From a virus: a stretch of DNA of 27,206 nucleotides. The stretch lies in IMG/VR virus record IMGVR_UViG_3300042392_002058, positions 1-27,206 of that record; one strand, given 5' to 3'. Shown here piece after piece: positions 20,963 to 27,206 of this stretch (position 1 is the first letter of the stretch; each line of letters starts with the position of its first letter). A program made the position numbers and the translations under genes. Under the pieces are notes generated by a model. It searched no databases, was not told the DNA's origin, and saw nothing but the letters and a program-made list of their open reading frames with translations.

Positions 20963-21421
20963 TCATTGTTTCCATCGCTCTAAGAAGATATTCAATAGTT
21001 CCTCTTGTGATAACGGTTGCTTCTGTTTATCAAGTTCAGGAAAAGATTTTTCTAGGTTTTCTTTAGCATACTCTGCTTTCAAATCTTCCTCTAAAGATCG
21101 CTCATCCATCATTTGAGCTAATCTATTATATATTAGAGCTTCTGCATACTTACGTTTAACGTCATTAGAAGCAAAGCTTTCTGTCTCTATAGCTCTGTCA
21201 TAAATCAAGCATGGTTCACCGTCATTGCCAGATACTAGTGGCATCATTACTTCGCTGTAAACACCAGACTTTACGAGTAGTCTTTTAATTTCAAGAGCGC
21301 AGTGTAGCTCAACGCCATCTTCATACGCTTCTTTGCATTCTCCTATAAGAGTTTTGCCACTGGTTAAAGTATAGACACGAATGTCTAAATCATTTATTGT
21401 GTCTAATAACTTTTCAATCAT
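20963..21421 (-). CDS. Hypothetical protein, possibly Sm-like fold
   Basis: This 152-aa protein sits between uvsW and gp55, a position where several marine T4-like phages carry a small conserved protein. Residues about 14-70 alternate short beta-like segments (IRVYTLTSGKTLIGECKEA, VELHCALEIKRLL, YSEVMMPLVSG), resembling the Sm1/Sm2 layout of phage Hfq/LSm-like proteins. A charged helical C-terminal half follows, ending in LSQEELLNIFLERWKQ. The Sm-like reading is inference from pattern only. The start overlaps the uvsW stop (ATGA), so it is probably translated by coupling. A plus-strand promoter just past its 3' end would generate antisense RNA across it. Confidence 0.7.
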   Translation of the reverse strand: MIEKLLDTINDLDIRVYTLTSGKTLIGECKEAYEDGVELHCALEIKRLLVKSGVYSEVMMPLVSGNDGEPCLIYDRAIETESFASNDVKRKYAEALIYNRLAQMMDERSLEEDLKAEYAKENLEKSFPELDKQKQPLSQEELLNIFLERWKQ

Positions 21422-22917
21422 GGCAATTTTATTTCATATAGTTTATAGTCAAACTGCTCTTTAGCATAGATTTTTACTCTCTCAATTGCGTGTTGCAGTG
21501 TGTAGTTCTTTTTCTTTTTCCACGAGAAGTCGTCTGATATATCATAGACTGTCGTTCGACTTCCATTGTCAGACTTTCGTAGTCCTCTACCAATGCTTTG
21601 TAATACGCGGATTTGGCTTTTCGTTGGCGAAGCAAATATAATTTGGTGCAGGTTTTTGATGTTAATGCCTGTACTAAATGTACCAACGCTCGCCACGATA
21701 ATTGCATCACTTTCTTTTTCAGTTATTTCTCTTATCTCTTCACGGTCAGATGCATTCACTTCACCACTTACATAGAATATTTTTCTATCACCTGAACTAA
21801 AACTATTTATAAGTGCATACAGCGGCTTGCCATGCTTCTCAACTAGGTTAAAGAGTACAAGTGTATTTCCAGTCTGGTCTAGTGCAAGTTTAGCGATAAA
21901 GTTATTTCGTGATGACAGGCCAGCAATCACATCAATCTCGCTTTTATAGTCCATCTTAGACACACTCTTCTTAAGCTCATCGTTATGTTGCAGCACGATA
22001 CACTTTACCTTTAGGTCCGCGAGTGTGTTGTTATCGATAAGTTCCTTTGTGCTTATAACCTTATGAACCGGACCAAAATTTCCAACCAACATACGTTCGT
22101 TACACAGACTGCCATCAAGTGTGCCAGTCGTGCCTATGCGGTAGCTTGCATTGACGCATGCTGCCATAATGGTATTCAAACTTTTTGCTTTAAAGAGGTG
22201 AGCTTCATCACCGATAACCATGCCATAGCGTCTAAACCAAGACTTTTCACAAGTGACTGCACTCTGCCAAGTAGTAATTACTATACGCGAATTGAAATCA
22301 TGTTTTTCTTTGCCACTATAGATTTTATGTATCTCGCTCTCAGCATCAAAGCCTTCATCCTCTGACGAATAGTCTACAAAGTCTTTTGTCATCTGTTCTA
22401 CTAGACTTGTAGTAGGGACAACAATAAGGACGCTGTCATCATAGTGTTCTAAAAACCAACGGGTAGTCAGATAGATAATTAAACTTTTACCAGAACCTGT
22501 AGGCGATATAATCAAACTGCGACCTTCACTGCATGCATGTGAATAGGCATGCAACTGATAATCACGAGGTGTGATCTCTTTGTCTCCATCCATAATCTTT
22601 AATCCTGCAGCAAAGGCATTCAACTCTTCAACTGTAGGAGGCACTCGAGTCATAAGTGCTTCATCCAACGCAACGCTGTATTGTCTAGAGTTTGCAAATT
22701 TTAATATTTCGAAAAGCAGACCATATGGTAGTTTGCCAGTACGTGAGTCATAGAGTCGCACCTTGCCGTCCCACATCTTATTCTTATATAAGGGCATGAA
22801 TTTATAACCCTCAGCATAGAAGGTAAAATGTTCAGACAGTTCCATAAGAATGCCGCTATCATCAGAAACAACTCTTAATGATGATTCGTCAATCTTATGT
22901 ATACGTAGCTGTGACAT
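21418..22917 (-). CDS. uvsW: UvsW superfamily 2 helicase
   Basis: UvsW is the T4 SF2 DNA helicase that unwinds R-loops and branched recombination intermediates and helps switch from origin to recombination-dependent replication. At 499 aa it matches T4 UvsW in length. An N-terminal domain (about 1-100) precedes the helicase core: Q-type region TPRDYQLHA near 116-124, Walker A SPTGSGKS at 138-145, Walker B GDEAHLF, SAT-equivalent GTTGTLDG, motif V FSTGINIKNL and motif VI QSIGRGLRKS. It overlaps the uvsY stop at one end (TAATG) and the next gene at the other (ATGA), forming a coupled string. Confidence 0.93.
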   Translation of the reverse strand: MSQLRIHKIDESSLRVVSDDSGILMELSEHFTFYAEGYKFMPLYKNKMWDGKVRLYDSRTGKLPYGLLFEILKFANSRQYSVALDEALMTRVPPTVEELNAFAAGLKIMDGDKEITPRDYQLHAYSHACSEGRSLIISPTGSGKSLIIYLTTRWFLEHYDDSVLIVVPTTSLVEQMTKDFVDYSSEDEGFDAESEIHKIYSGKEKHDFNSRIVITTWQSAVTCEKSWFRRYGMVIGDEAHLFKAKSLNTIMAACVNASYRIGTTGTLDGSLCNERMLVGNFGPVHKVISTKELIDNNTLADLKVKCIVLQHNDELKKSVSKMDYKSEIDVIAGLSSRNNFIAKLALDQTGNTLVLFNLVEKHGKPLYALINSFSSGDRKIFYVSGEVNASDREEIREITEKESDAIIVASVGTFSTGINIKNLHQIIFASPTKSQIRVLQSIGRGLRKSDNGSRTTVYDISDDFSWKKKKNYTLQHAIERVKIYAKEQFDYKLYEIKLP

Positions 22918-23369
22918 TATATTCCACTTGTAAAACGTTTCCAGTCGATGATGTTCTTAATCGTGGTATGTCTCCACTTTATATTGTCCATAATATCTTT
23001 TAGCGCTTCGACGATAGTGCCTTGATATTCAATCTGACCTTGTAGTTTAATAATATCAGGATCTGTAGTATAAAACATATCCATATCACTCTTAAGCGGC
23101 TTTGACATGCCATTAAATGGATCGTATGACCAACCGCGTTCATCCATCTCTTCCTTTGTCATTTTGGCATTATAGTAGAGCCATTTATCTTTACGCAAAT
23201 TTGCCATAGACAACTCTTTCTTTTTAAGTGCTAGTTTAGCAAGGCTATATAGTTCAAGATATTTAGAGTGTAGCGCAGCACTTTTTACGCTGGTTTCATC
23301 TAAATTTACTTCATCTATCTTGCTATCAACTTCCCATAATTTTAATATTTCATCAAGTTGCATCATCAT
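22917..23369 (-). CDS. uvsY: UvsY recombination mediator
   Basis: UvsY loads the UvsX recombinase onto gp32-coated single-stranded DNA in T4-type recombination-dependent replication. The 150-aa protein is close to the T4 length (137 aa), is highly charged and helical, and has the marine-phage UvsY features: KYLELYSLAKLALKKKE, DKWLYYNAKMTKEEMDERGW, a conserved acidic middle (TDPDIIKLQGQIEYQ) and C-terminal IKNIIDWKRF. Three consecutive ATGs (23369, 23366, 23363) are possible starts and none has a Shine-Dalgarno. Its TAA overlaps the ATG of uvsW (TAATG), so the two are probably translationally coupled. Confidence 0.85.
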   Translation of the reverse strand: MMMQLDEILKLWEVDSKIDEVNLDETSVKSAALHSKYLELYSLAKLALKKKELSMANLRKDKWLYYNAKMTKEEMDERGWSYDPFNGMSKPLKSDMDMFYTTDPDIIKLQGQIEYQGTIVEALKDIMDNIKWRHTTIKNIIDWKRFTSGI

Positions 23370-23379
23370 ATAATATATA

Positions 23380-23832
23380 TCAATCTATAAATTCAAACCA
23401 ATCATATCTAAAACTAACATCTACTGCTGCATACTCGACATCAGTTTGTTGTACATTAAATTCTATGCCTCCTAAATTTGTAGGAAATGCATTTGCAAAA
23501 CGCACTTTACGACCAATATTATTATGATTTGTAAGAAAACATAATGTTATGTCATACGTTTTTATACTATTATTTTGTGTATTATATGTCAGCCAATTAA
23601 ATATTTCATTATATGACTCTAAATTTTCGTCAACCGCAACACGAATGGTCAATGGATCATATGTTAATTTATCACCAGATACAAATCCTGCTCTATTCCT
23701 AAATCCAGTCGTAACTTCAGGTAATGACACACTTGGAAAGCTCGCAGATACTGCAAAATAATGAGTATATTTAAACTCTTCAGAATGAATTTGAAGTTTA
23801 AATCCAGTTAACGATAGCAGATTAGAATTCAT
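23380..23832 (-). CDS. Tail-tube-like structural protein at the gp3 position
   Basis: This 150-aa protein has the pattern of T4-type tail-tube-fold proteins: LTGFKLQIHSEEFKYTHYF near the start, SFPSVSLPEVTTGFRN, a GDKLTYDPLTIRVAVDENL block, YNEIFNWLTYN, and an aromatic C-terminal end (FRYDWFEFI). In related marine phages the gene between gp23 and uvsY is annotated as gp3, the tail completion/sheath stabiliser; a gp19/gp54-like tube paralogue is the alternative. I take the ATG at 23832 because the longer frame starts with TTG inside the terminator hairpin. It has its own late promoter, as expected for a virion protein, and is followed closely by uvsY. Confidence 0.65.
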   Translation of the reverse strand: MNSNLLSLTGFKLQIHSEEFKYTHYFAVSASFPSVSLPEVTTGFRNRAGFVSGDKLTYDPLTIRVAVDENLESYNEIFNWLTYNTQNNSIKTYDITLCFLTNHNNIGRKVRFANAFPTNLGGIEFNVQQTDVEYAAVDVSFRYDWFEFID

Positions 23833-23837
23833 ATATC

Positions 23838-23845
23838 TATTTATC
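23838..23845 (-). promoter_or_regulatory. Late promoter box GATAAATA
   Basis: GATAAATA fits the NATAAATA late-promoter box reported for cyanophages and the T4 TATAAATA box. It begins at the base after the T-rich tail of the gp23 terminator. With T4 geometry (box at -13 to -6), transcription would start at about 23832, exactly on the ATG of the next gene. Confidence 0.6.
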
Positions 23846-23849
23846 AAAG

Positions 23850-23879
23850 AAAAGGGGATTGCCCTTTCGAGCAATCCCC
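23850..23879 (-). terminator. Rho-independent terminator after gp23
   Basis: On the minus strand the stem GGGGATTGC / GCAATCCCC (9 bp, extendable by one G) closes an 8-base loop and is followed by TTTTCTTT. It lies 37 bases after the gp23 stop codon and directly before a late-promoter box. It is the strongest terminator in the window and should separate the head-gene transcript from the tail/recombination genes. Confidence 0.9.
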
Positions 23880-23915
23880 CTGGGTAGTCCTAAGGTAATA
23901 AGACTAAATTATTGA

Positions 23916-25157
23916 TCAATATACAGTGCCGTTAACTCCAGCAACAGTGAATGTGCGGAAGTATGGGTTTTGGCCGTCTGTGCCAGTTTCGGAAGAAGCT
24001 GCACCGCCAGCAAATGGGTTAGCTACGAGACCATAACGTGTCTTGAAGCCAATCTTTGGTTGGAATGTGTTTTGATCAACTGCACGTACCATTGTGAGTG
24101 GAACGTATGGGCAGTAGAACATACCAGCGTCATAAGCGTTTGTGCCACGATAACCAACGGTTACATAGTCAGCAGCTGCAAATGGGTCGATGAACACCTT
24201 GAGGCGGCCATTGATCATACCAGCAAATACATTGCCTGTGTCATCTACATTAAGGTTAGTTGCGAGAGCTGGAGCATAGTCAAGAACACCAGCTGCAGCA
24301 AGAGCGGAAGCAACGTTGCTTGAGCAAACAACGAAGTTACCCTTGCCACGACGTGTTGCCTTAGCAACTGCATTAGCTTCAACTTCAATTTGGAAAAGAA
24401 GTGACTTGAACTTTTCAACAGCCCAACGACCATCAGCGTCTTGGTCAAGGTCATAAGCACCTGTTCCGTTAACACCTGCAATAGCTTTGTCATTGATTGT
24501 GTCGATAACTTCGCGGTTGATTTCAGCAAGGATTTCAACTGAGAGGATGTTAGCGAGTTCTGCTTCAGCGTCAAGACCGTGAACAGCCTTGAGGTCTTGA
24601 GCAAGTTCCATTGTATATTCTGCTTTAAGAGCGCGTGTCTTAGCAGTAACAGTGGTCTTGTCAACAGTGAAGCCCATGTTACCAAAGCCACCACCAGCAA
24701 CAGTGCGACCATCAGTTGCATTTTGTGAATTACCGCTAAGGGCTTCACCTTGTGCAGTTGTAACTGGACCAGCGAATGCTGTGTTAGGAGCATTGAAAAG
24801 AGCTTCTGAATTTACACCGTCTTTGTCTTGATATGTGCTCTTCATTGCAAAGATCAAGCCAGTTGGCATGGTCATTGGCTGAACACCTGCAATATCATAA
24901 GCAACGATATTTGGCATTGCACGACGAACGAGTGAGATAAGAACTGGGTCCCAGGTCTTTACTGCACCATTGCCAGCACCGATAGCAGTTCCTTCAGCGA
25001 TGAAAGAAGCTTGAGCGCGCTCTTCTGAGAGTGCTTTTTCTTGGTTTTCAAGAAGAACTGCAGTAATTGACTTACGATAGTTGTCCTTGAACTTAGGGGC
25101 GTCTTGAGCTTCCAATACTGGAGCCCACTTTTTTTCTAGTGTTTCTGAATTAAACAT
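23916..25157 (-). CDS. 23: Major capsid protein gp23
   Basis: This is the major head shell protein of T4-like phages, processed by the gp21 protease. The N-terminal region (MFNSETLEKKWAPVLEAQDAP, then KFKDNYRKSITAVLLENQE) and the segments VYPMTMPTGLIFAMKS-like (here QPMTMPTGLIFAMKS), NREVIDTINDKA and FKTRYGLVANPFA are hallmark gp23 stretches. I choose the ATG at 25157, giving 413 aa, because the longer frame begins at a TTG and adds a low-complexity extension overlapping gp22. The chosen start sits in an ACTATTATG context without Shine-Dalgarno. Codon use favours GC-ending codons more than neighbouring genes do, as expected for the most highly expressed protein. A strong terminator follows the stop codon. 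Confidence 0.95.
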   Translation of the reverse strand: MFNSETLEKKWAPVLEAQDAPKFKDNYRKSITAVLLENQEKALSEERAQASFIAEGTAIGAGNGAVKTWDPVLISLVRRAMPNIVAYDIAGVQPMTMPTGLIFAMKSTYQDKDGVNSEALFNAPNTAFAGPVTTAQGEALSGNSQNATDGRTVAGGGFGNMGFTVDKTTVTAKTRALKAEYTMELAQDLKAVHGLDAEAELANILSVEILAEINREVIDTINDKAIAGVNGTGAYDLDQDADGRWAVEKFKSLLFQIEVEANAVAKATRRGKGNFVVCSSNVASALAAAGVLDYAPALATNLNVDDTGNVFAGMINGRLKVFIDPFAAADYVTVGYRGTNAYDAGMFYCPYVPLTMVRAVDQNTFQPKIGFKTRYGLVANPFAGGAASSETGTDGQNPYFRTFTVAGVNGTVY

Positions 25158-25206
25158 AATAGTATTTTTTTCTAGTTTGTTGTTGTTTTGTTTGGGGTTG
25201 GAACCT

Positions 25207-26556
25207 TTATCCAACTACTGGAATATTAGCTGTAGTAGCTTTATTCAAGCGGGATAATGCGGTCAAATATTTTTCCATTGAAGGTGAAACTTGAACTTCA
25301 GTTTCATTTTCTACAATAGTTTCGGTTGTGACATAAGAAGAAGTATCAGATGATTCTGTTTCTTCGGTTAATGTTGACTTTTCTTCGAGTGCAGCGCCAT
25401 TAAGGTAAAATTCCTTGATAGTGGCTACCTTCTTACGAAATGATGTTTCTGATGTGCACTCAATGTCTTCAAGCAATGACTTAAGCTTTTCAGCTTGGGT
25501 GTCAGCAAGGTCAGAAGTTGACTCAGAGATTACCTTTTCACGAGTAAGGCTGTTAACCTTTTCATTAAGGGCAAGCACTGTGTTTTCTAACTCTGCAGAC
25601 TCATTTTGAAGTTGAGAGATTGATGATTCCATCTCAGCAACTAAATCCTGTTTGGACTCAGGCACTTCGATATAGTTTTCAACAAATACTGTCTTGAGCG
25701 ATTGAATAAAGTTTTCAGCAATTTGTGTACGAAGTCCGCCTTCGATTGCAACCTTGTTGTCTTCTACCCAGCTTTCAACTGCGTAGGTAAGATAGTTGTC
25801 AATCTTTTCAACGAGCTCAGACTTGATTGTTTCTACTTCTTCAATAAGAGCAACTGCATAGCTTTCTTTAAGAGTTTCTTCAGTTTCTTTGATCTTGCTC
25901 TTAACAGCAGTTTCAAAAATGATAGACGCTTTTTCTTTAAACTCTTCAGTCAATCCTTCTTCACTTTCAACTAGACGAGTAATGTCAGACGTATCAATTG
26001 AGATTGTGTTTTCTTCGATAACTTCTTCAGTTTCTTCTTTCATCTCAACTTCTTTTTCTTTGCTGTCTTCCATCTCTTCTTCGCCAAGTCCGCTTGTAAT
26101 CATGCCAACAGCAGCACCATAATCGCCGTCAGCCTTTTTAAGGATGCCTTCGATTGCTGCCATTGCTTTGGCTTCATCATACTTGTCTCCATGAGCTGCC
26201 TTAAGAATACCTTTAGCATATTCGGTAAACTCTTCGTCAGAGCTTACTTCAGCTTCTTGCATCTTTTTAGCTTCATTCATTTCGTCTTCACACTCTTCTT
26301 CGTCCTCTTTTTCGTCTTCATCAGACTCTTCACCTTCCATGTCTTCTCCCTCTTTTTTGCATTTGCCTTCAGTAATTTCAGTTGAAGACTTATCTTCAGT
26401 TTCAGAATTACATCCGCAATTACTATTTTTACACTTGCCTTCTGCAATCTCAGTTTGTTCCTGATCAAGCTCTAAGGTTTCGTCAAGAGAAAGTAATGTT
26501 TCTTCGTTGATGTCTTCAATGACATCAGTTGTGTTTTCAATTTGCGTATTTTCCAT
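25207..26556 (-). CDS. 22: Prohead scaffold (core) protein gp22, enlarged
   Basis: The position between the gp21 protease and gp23, the extreme Glu content, and the predicted helical/coiled-coil C-terminal two thirds identify this as the T4 gp22-type assembly scaffold, which is degraded by gp21 during head maturation. At 449 aa it is much longer than T4 gp22 (about 270 aa). The N-terminal ~110 residues are a Glu/Asp-rich tract with a Cys cluster (GKCKNSNCGCNSE, then GKCKKEG). A short module follows at about residues 113-155 (EYAKGILKAAHGDKYDE and GILKKADGDYGAAVGMITSG), of a kind I associate with marine T4-like scaffolds. The start has no Shine-Dalgarno (AATATATG context). The gene ends 49 bases before the chosen gp23 start. 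Confidence 0.85.
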   Translation of the reverse strand: MENTQIENTTDVIEDINEETLLSLDETLELDQEQTEIAEGKCKNSNCGCNSETEDKSSTEITEGKCKKEGEDMEGEESDEDEKEDEEECEDEMNEAKKMQEAEVSSDEEFTEYAKGILKAAHGDKYDEAKAMAAIEGILKKADGDYGAAVGMITSGLGEEEMEDSKEKEVEMKEETEEVIEENTISIDTSDITRLVESEEGLTEEFKEKASIIFETAVKSKIKETEETLKESYAVALIEEVETIKSELVEKIDNYLTYAVESWVEDNKVAIEGGLRTQIAENFIQSLKTVFVENYIEVPESKQDLVAEMESSISQLQNESAELENTVLALNEKVNSLTREKVISESTSDLADTQAEKLKSLLEDIECTSETSFRKKVATIKEFYLNGAALEEKSTLTEETESSDTSSYVTTETIVENETEVQVSPSMEKYLTALSRLNKATTANIPVVG

Positions 26557-26576
26557 ATATTACTTTTTTCTATTGT

Positions 26577-27206
26577 TTAGAGTTTGGAGAGGAAATCAGT
26601 CCAGATTTTTGTTTGTGCTTCGGCAAGTTTTGCAGAAGAGGCCTTTTTGATTTCTGTCTCATACATTTCAAGCTGTTGCGCCTTTAACAAGCCATTGTCC
26701 CAGATCCATTCAACACCTTCCATGATTCCATTTACAAAAGCAGATGGAGCACTTGGGTCTTGAACAATATCAACTGTTGACAACACAAAGTCGTCATTGA
26801 CAAATGTTTGGCCGTTTTTACTCGCAACGGTTCCCATACCACGACTAGAGACGCCTAGTTGACAACCACCTTCTAAAAGTCCTTTCACAATTTTACCCAT
26901 TGGTGTGTCAAGTATAAGCGCCTTTCCAACAACATCATTGCCGTTCCATTGCAGTTCGGTAATGCGATGTGAAACTTTATCAAGGTTAATAGTAGGACCT
27001 TCTGGGTGATTAAGTTCACCTACAGCACGTCCTTTATTAACATATTCCGCGACATATTTACGCACGGCTTTTTCTAAAACTGTTTTTGGATATATGCGGC
27101 GATTACGATTCACCTGCTCAGCTTGCATAAAAATGCCGTCAATGATGAATTTCTTTTCACCATTGTCGGCAGCTTCTGAGATATATCTTAAATCTTCTGA
27201 ATGTTC
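26577..27206 (-). CDS. 21: Prohead core protease gp21, 5' end beyond window
   Basis: This is the T4 gp21-type maturation protease, which cleaves scaffold and capsid proteins inside the prohead. The open frame continues to the right edge without a start codon; the codons before the internal ATG at 27128 read EHSEDLRYISEAADNG and then a stretch ending FMQAEQVNRNRRIYPK, the usual N-terminal region of the family. The herpesvirus-type serine protease core is visible: the His region GELNHPEGPTINLDKVSH and the Ser region LGVSSRGMG. A second acidic/aliphatic segment (DDFVLSTVDIVQDPSAP) is also typical. It precedes gp22 and gp23, the standard head-gene order. Only the extreme N-terminus is missing; the identification is firm. 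Confidence 0.93.
   Translation of the reverse strand, partial: EHSEDLRYISEAADNGEKKFIIDGIFMQAEQVNRNRRIYPKTVLEKAVRKYVAEYVNKGRAVGELNHPEGPTINLDKVSHRITELQWNGNDVVGKALILDTPMGKIVKGLLEGGCQLGVSSRGMGTVASKNGQTFVNDDFVLSTVDIVQDPSAPSAFVNGIMEGVEWIWDNGLLKAQQLEMYETEIKKASSAKLAEAQTKIWTDFLSKL

Noticed and set aside
21804-21811. TATAAATA box on the minus strand inside uvsW
   Set aside because: It lies in the middle of a coding region with no gene start nearby; probably chance in AT-rich sequence.
23833-23874. TTG-started N-terminal extension of the tail-tube-like gene
   Set aside because: The extension is encoded by the terminator hairpin and lies upstream of the late promoter; the ATG at 23832 fits both.
24245-24793. 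Long Leu-rich 182-aa frame within gp23
   Set aside because: A shifted reading of the gp23 gene; Leu/Thr/Gln repetitive composition with no independent support.
25158-25214. TTG-started extension of gp23
   Set aside because: Low-complexity residues overlapping the end of gp22; the downstream ATG matches the family start.
1-27206. tRNA genes, CRISPR arrays, insertion sequences or integrase
   Set aside because: I saw no cloverleaf-like sequences, regularly spaced repeats or transposase/integrase motifs; the only mobile element found is the GIY-YIG endonuclease.

Overview
The window is a contiguous piece of a T4-like myovirus genome. The family is recognisable from a continuous run of T4 core genes in conserved order: prohead protease gp21, scaffold gp22, major capsid gp23, a tail-tube-like protein, UvsY, UvsW, sigma factor gp55, gp47, gp46, sliding clamp gp45, DsbA, clamp loader gp44 and gp62, RegA and DNA polymerase gp43. 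The order gp23/tail gene/uvsY/uvsW/gp55/gp47/gp46, together with hsp20 and cobS, is that of marine T4-like phages (cyanophages, pelagiphages and relatives). No photosynthesis genes, tRNAs or host-specific genes are visible, so I do not name a host. All convincing genes lie on the minus strand, so the window is transcribed from right to left.

Layout in transcription order. (1) 27206-23916: head genes gp21 (cut by the right edge), gp22, gp23, ended by a strong terminator at 23850-23879. (2) 23832-20963: a tail-tube-like protein behind a late promoter, then UvsY, UvsW and a possibly Sm-like protein. (3) 20940-17443: a region with divergent promoters, late sigma gp55, then recombination nuclease gp47/gp46. 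(4) 17328-13028: a CobT-like protein (zincin motif plus VWA domain), a CobS-like AAA+ ATPase, a small HTH protein and a putative dATP/dGTP diphosphohydrolase. (5) 12988-8728: gp45, two small proteins, DsbA, a GIY-YIG homing endonuclease inserted ahead of gp44, gp44, gp62, a small basic protein and RegA. (6) 8725-3449: a membrane protein, an Ntn-hydrolase-like enzyme, Hsp20, DNA polymerase gp43 and a MazG-like pyrophosphohydrolase. (7) 3426-2: a primase-like replication protein with a double GC-rich hairpin at its end, then a separate operon of nine small or unknown genes, three of them too short for ordinary gene callers.

Regulatory signals are unusually legible. Early promoters look like host sigma-70 sites (TTTACA or TGTACA, 16-17 bp, TATAAT). 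Several lie only 6-8 bp before the start codon (gp45, gp55, gp43, the primase-like gene), predicting leaderless or nearly leaderless mRNAs. Late promoters match the T4/cyanophage NATAAATA box and are also followed closely by start codons. Shine-Dalgarno sequences are nearly absent; hsp20, with a longer leader, is the clear exception.

The most interesting points are: the homing endonuclease leader, where a large hairpin contains a late promoter whose predicted start falls just after the 5' arm; the apparent displacement of gp44 from its own promoter; the CobS/CobT-like ATPase plus metallopeptidase/VWA pair with no cobalamin genes; a consensus promoter pointing against all genes at 20909-20937; and the cassette of overlapping micro-genes at the left end.
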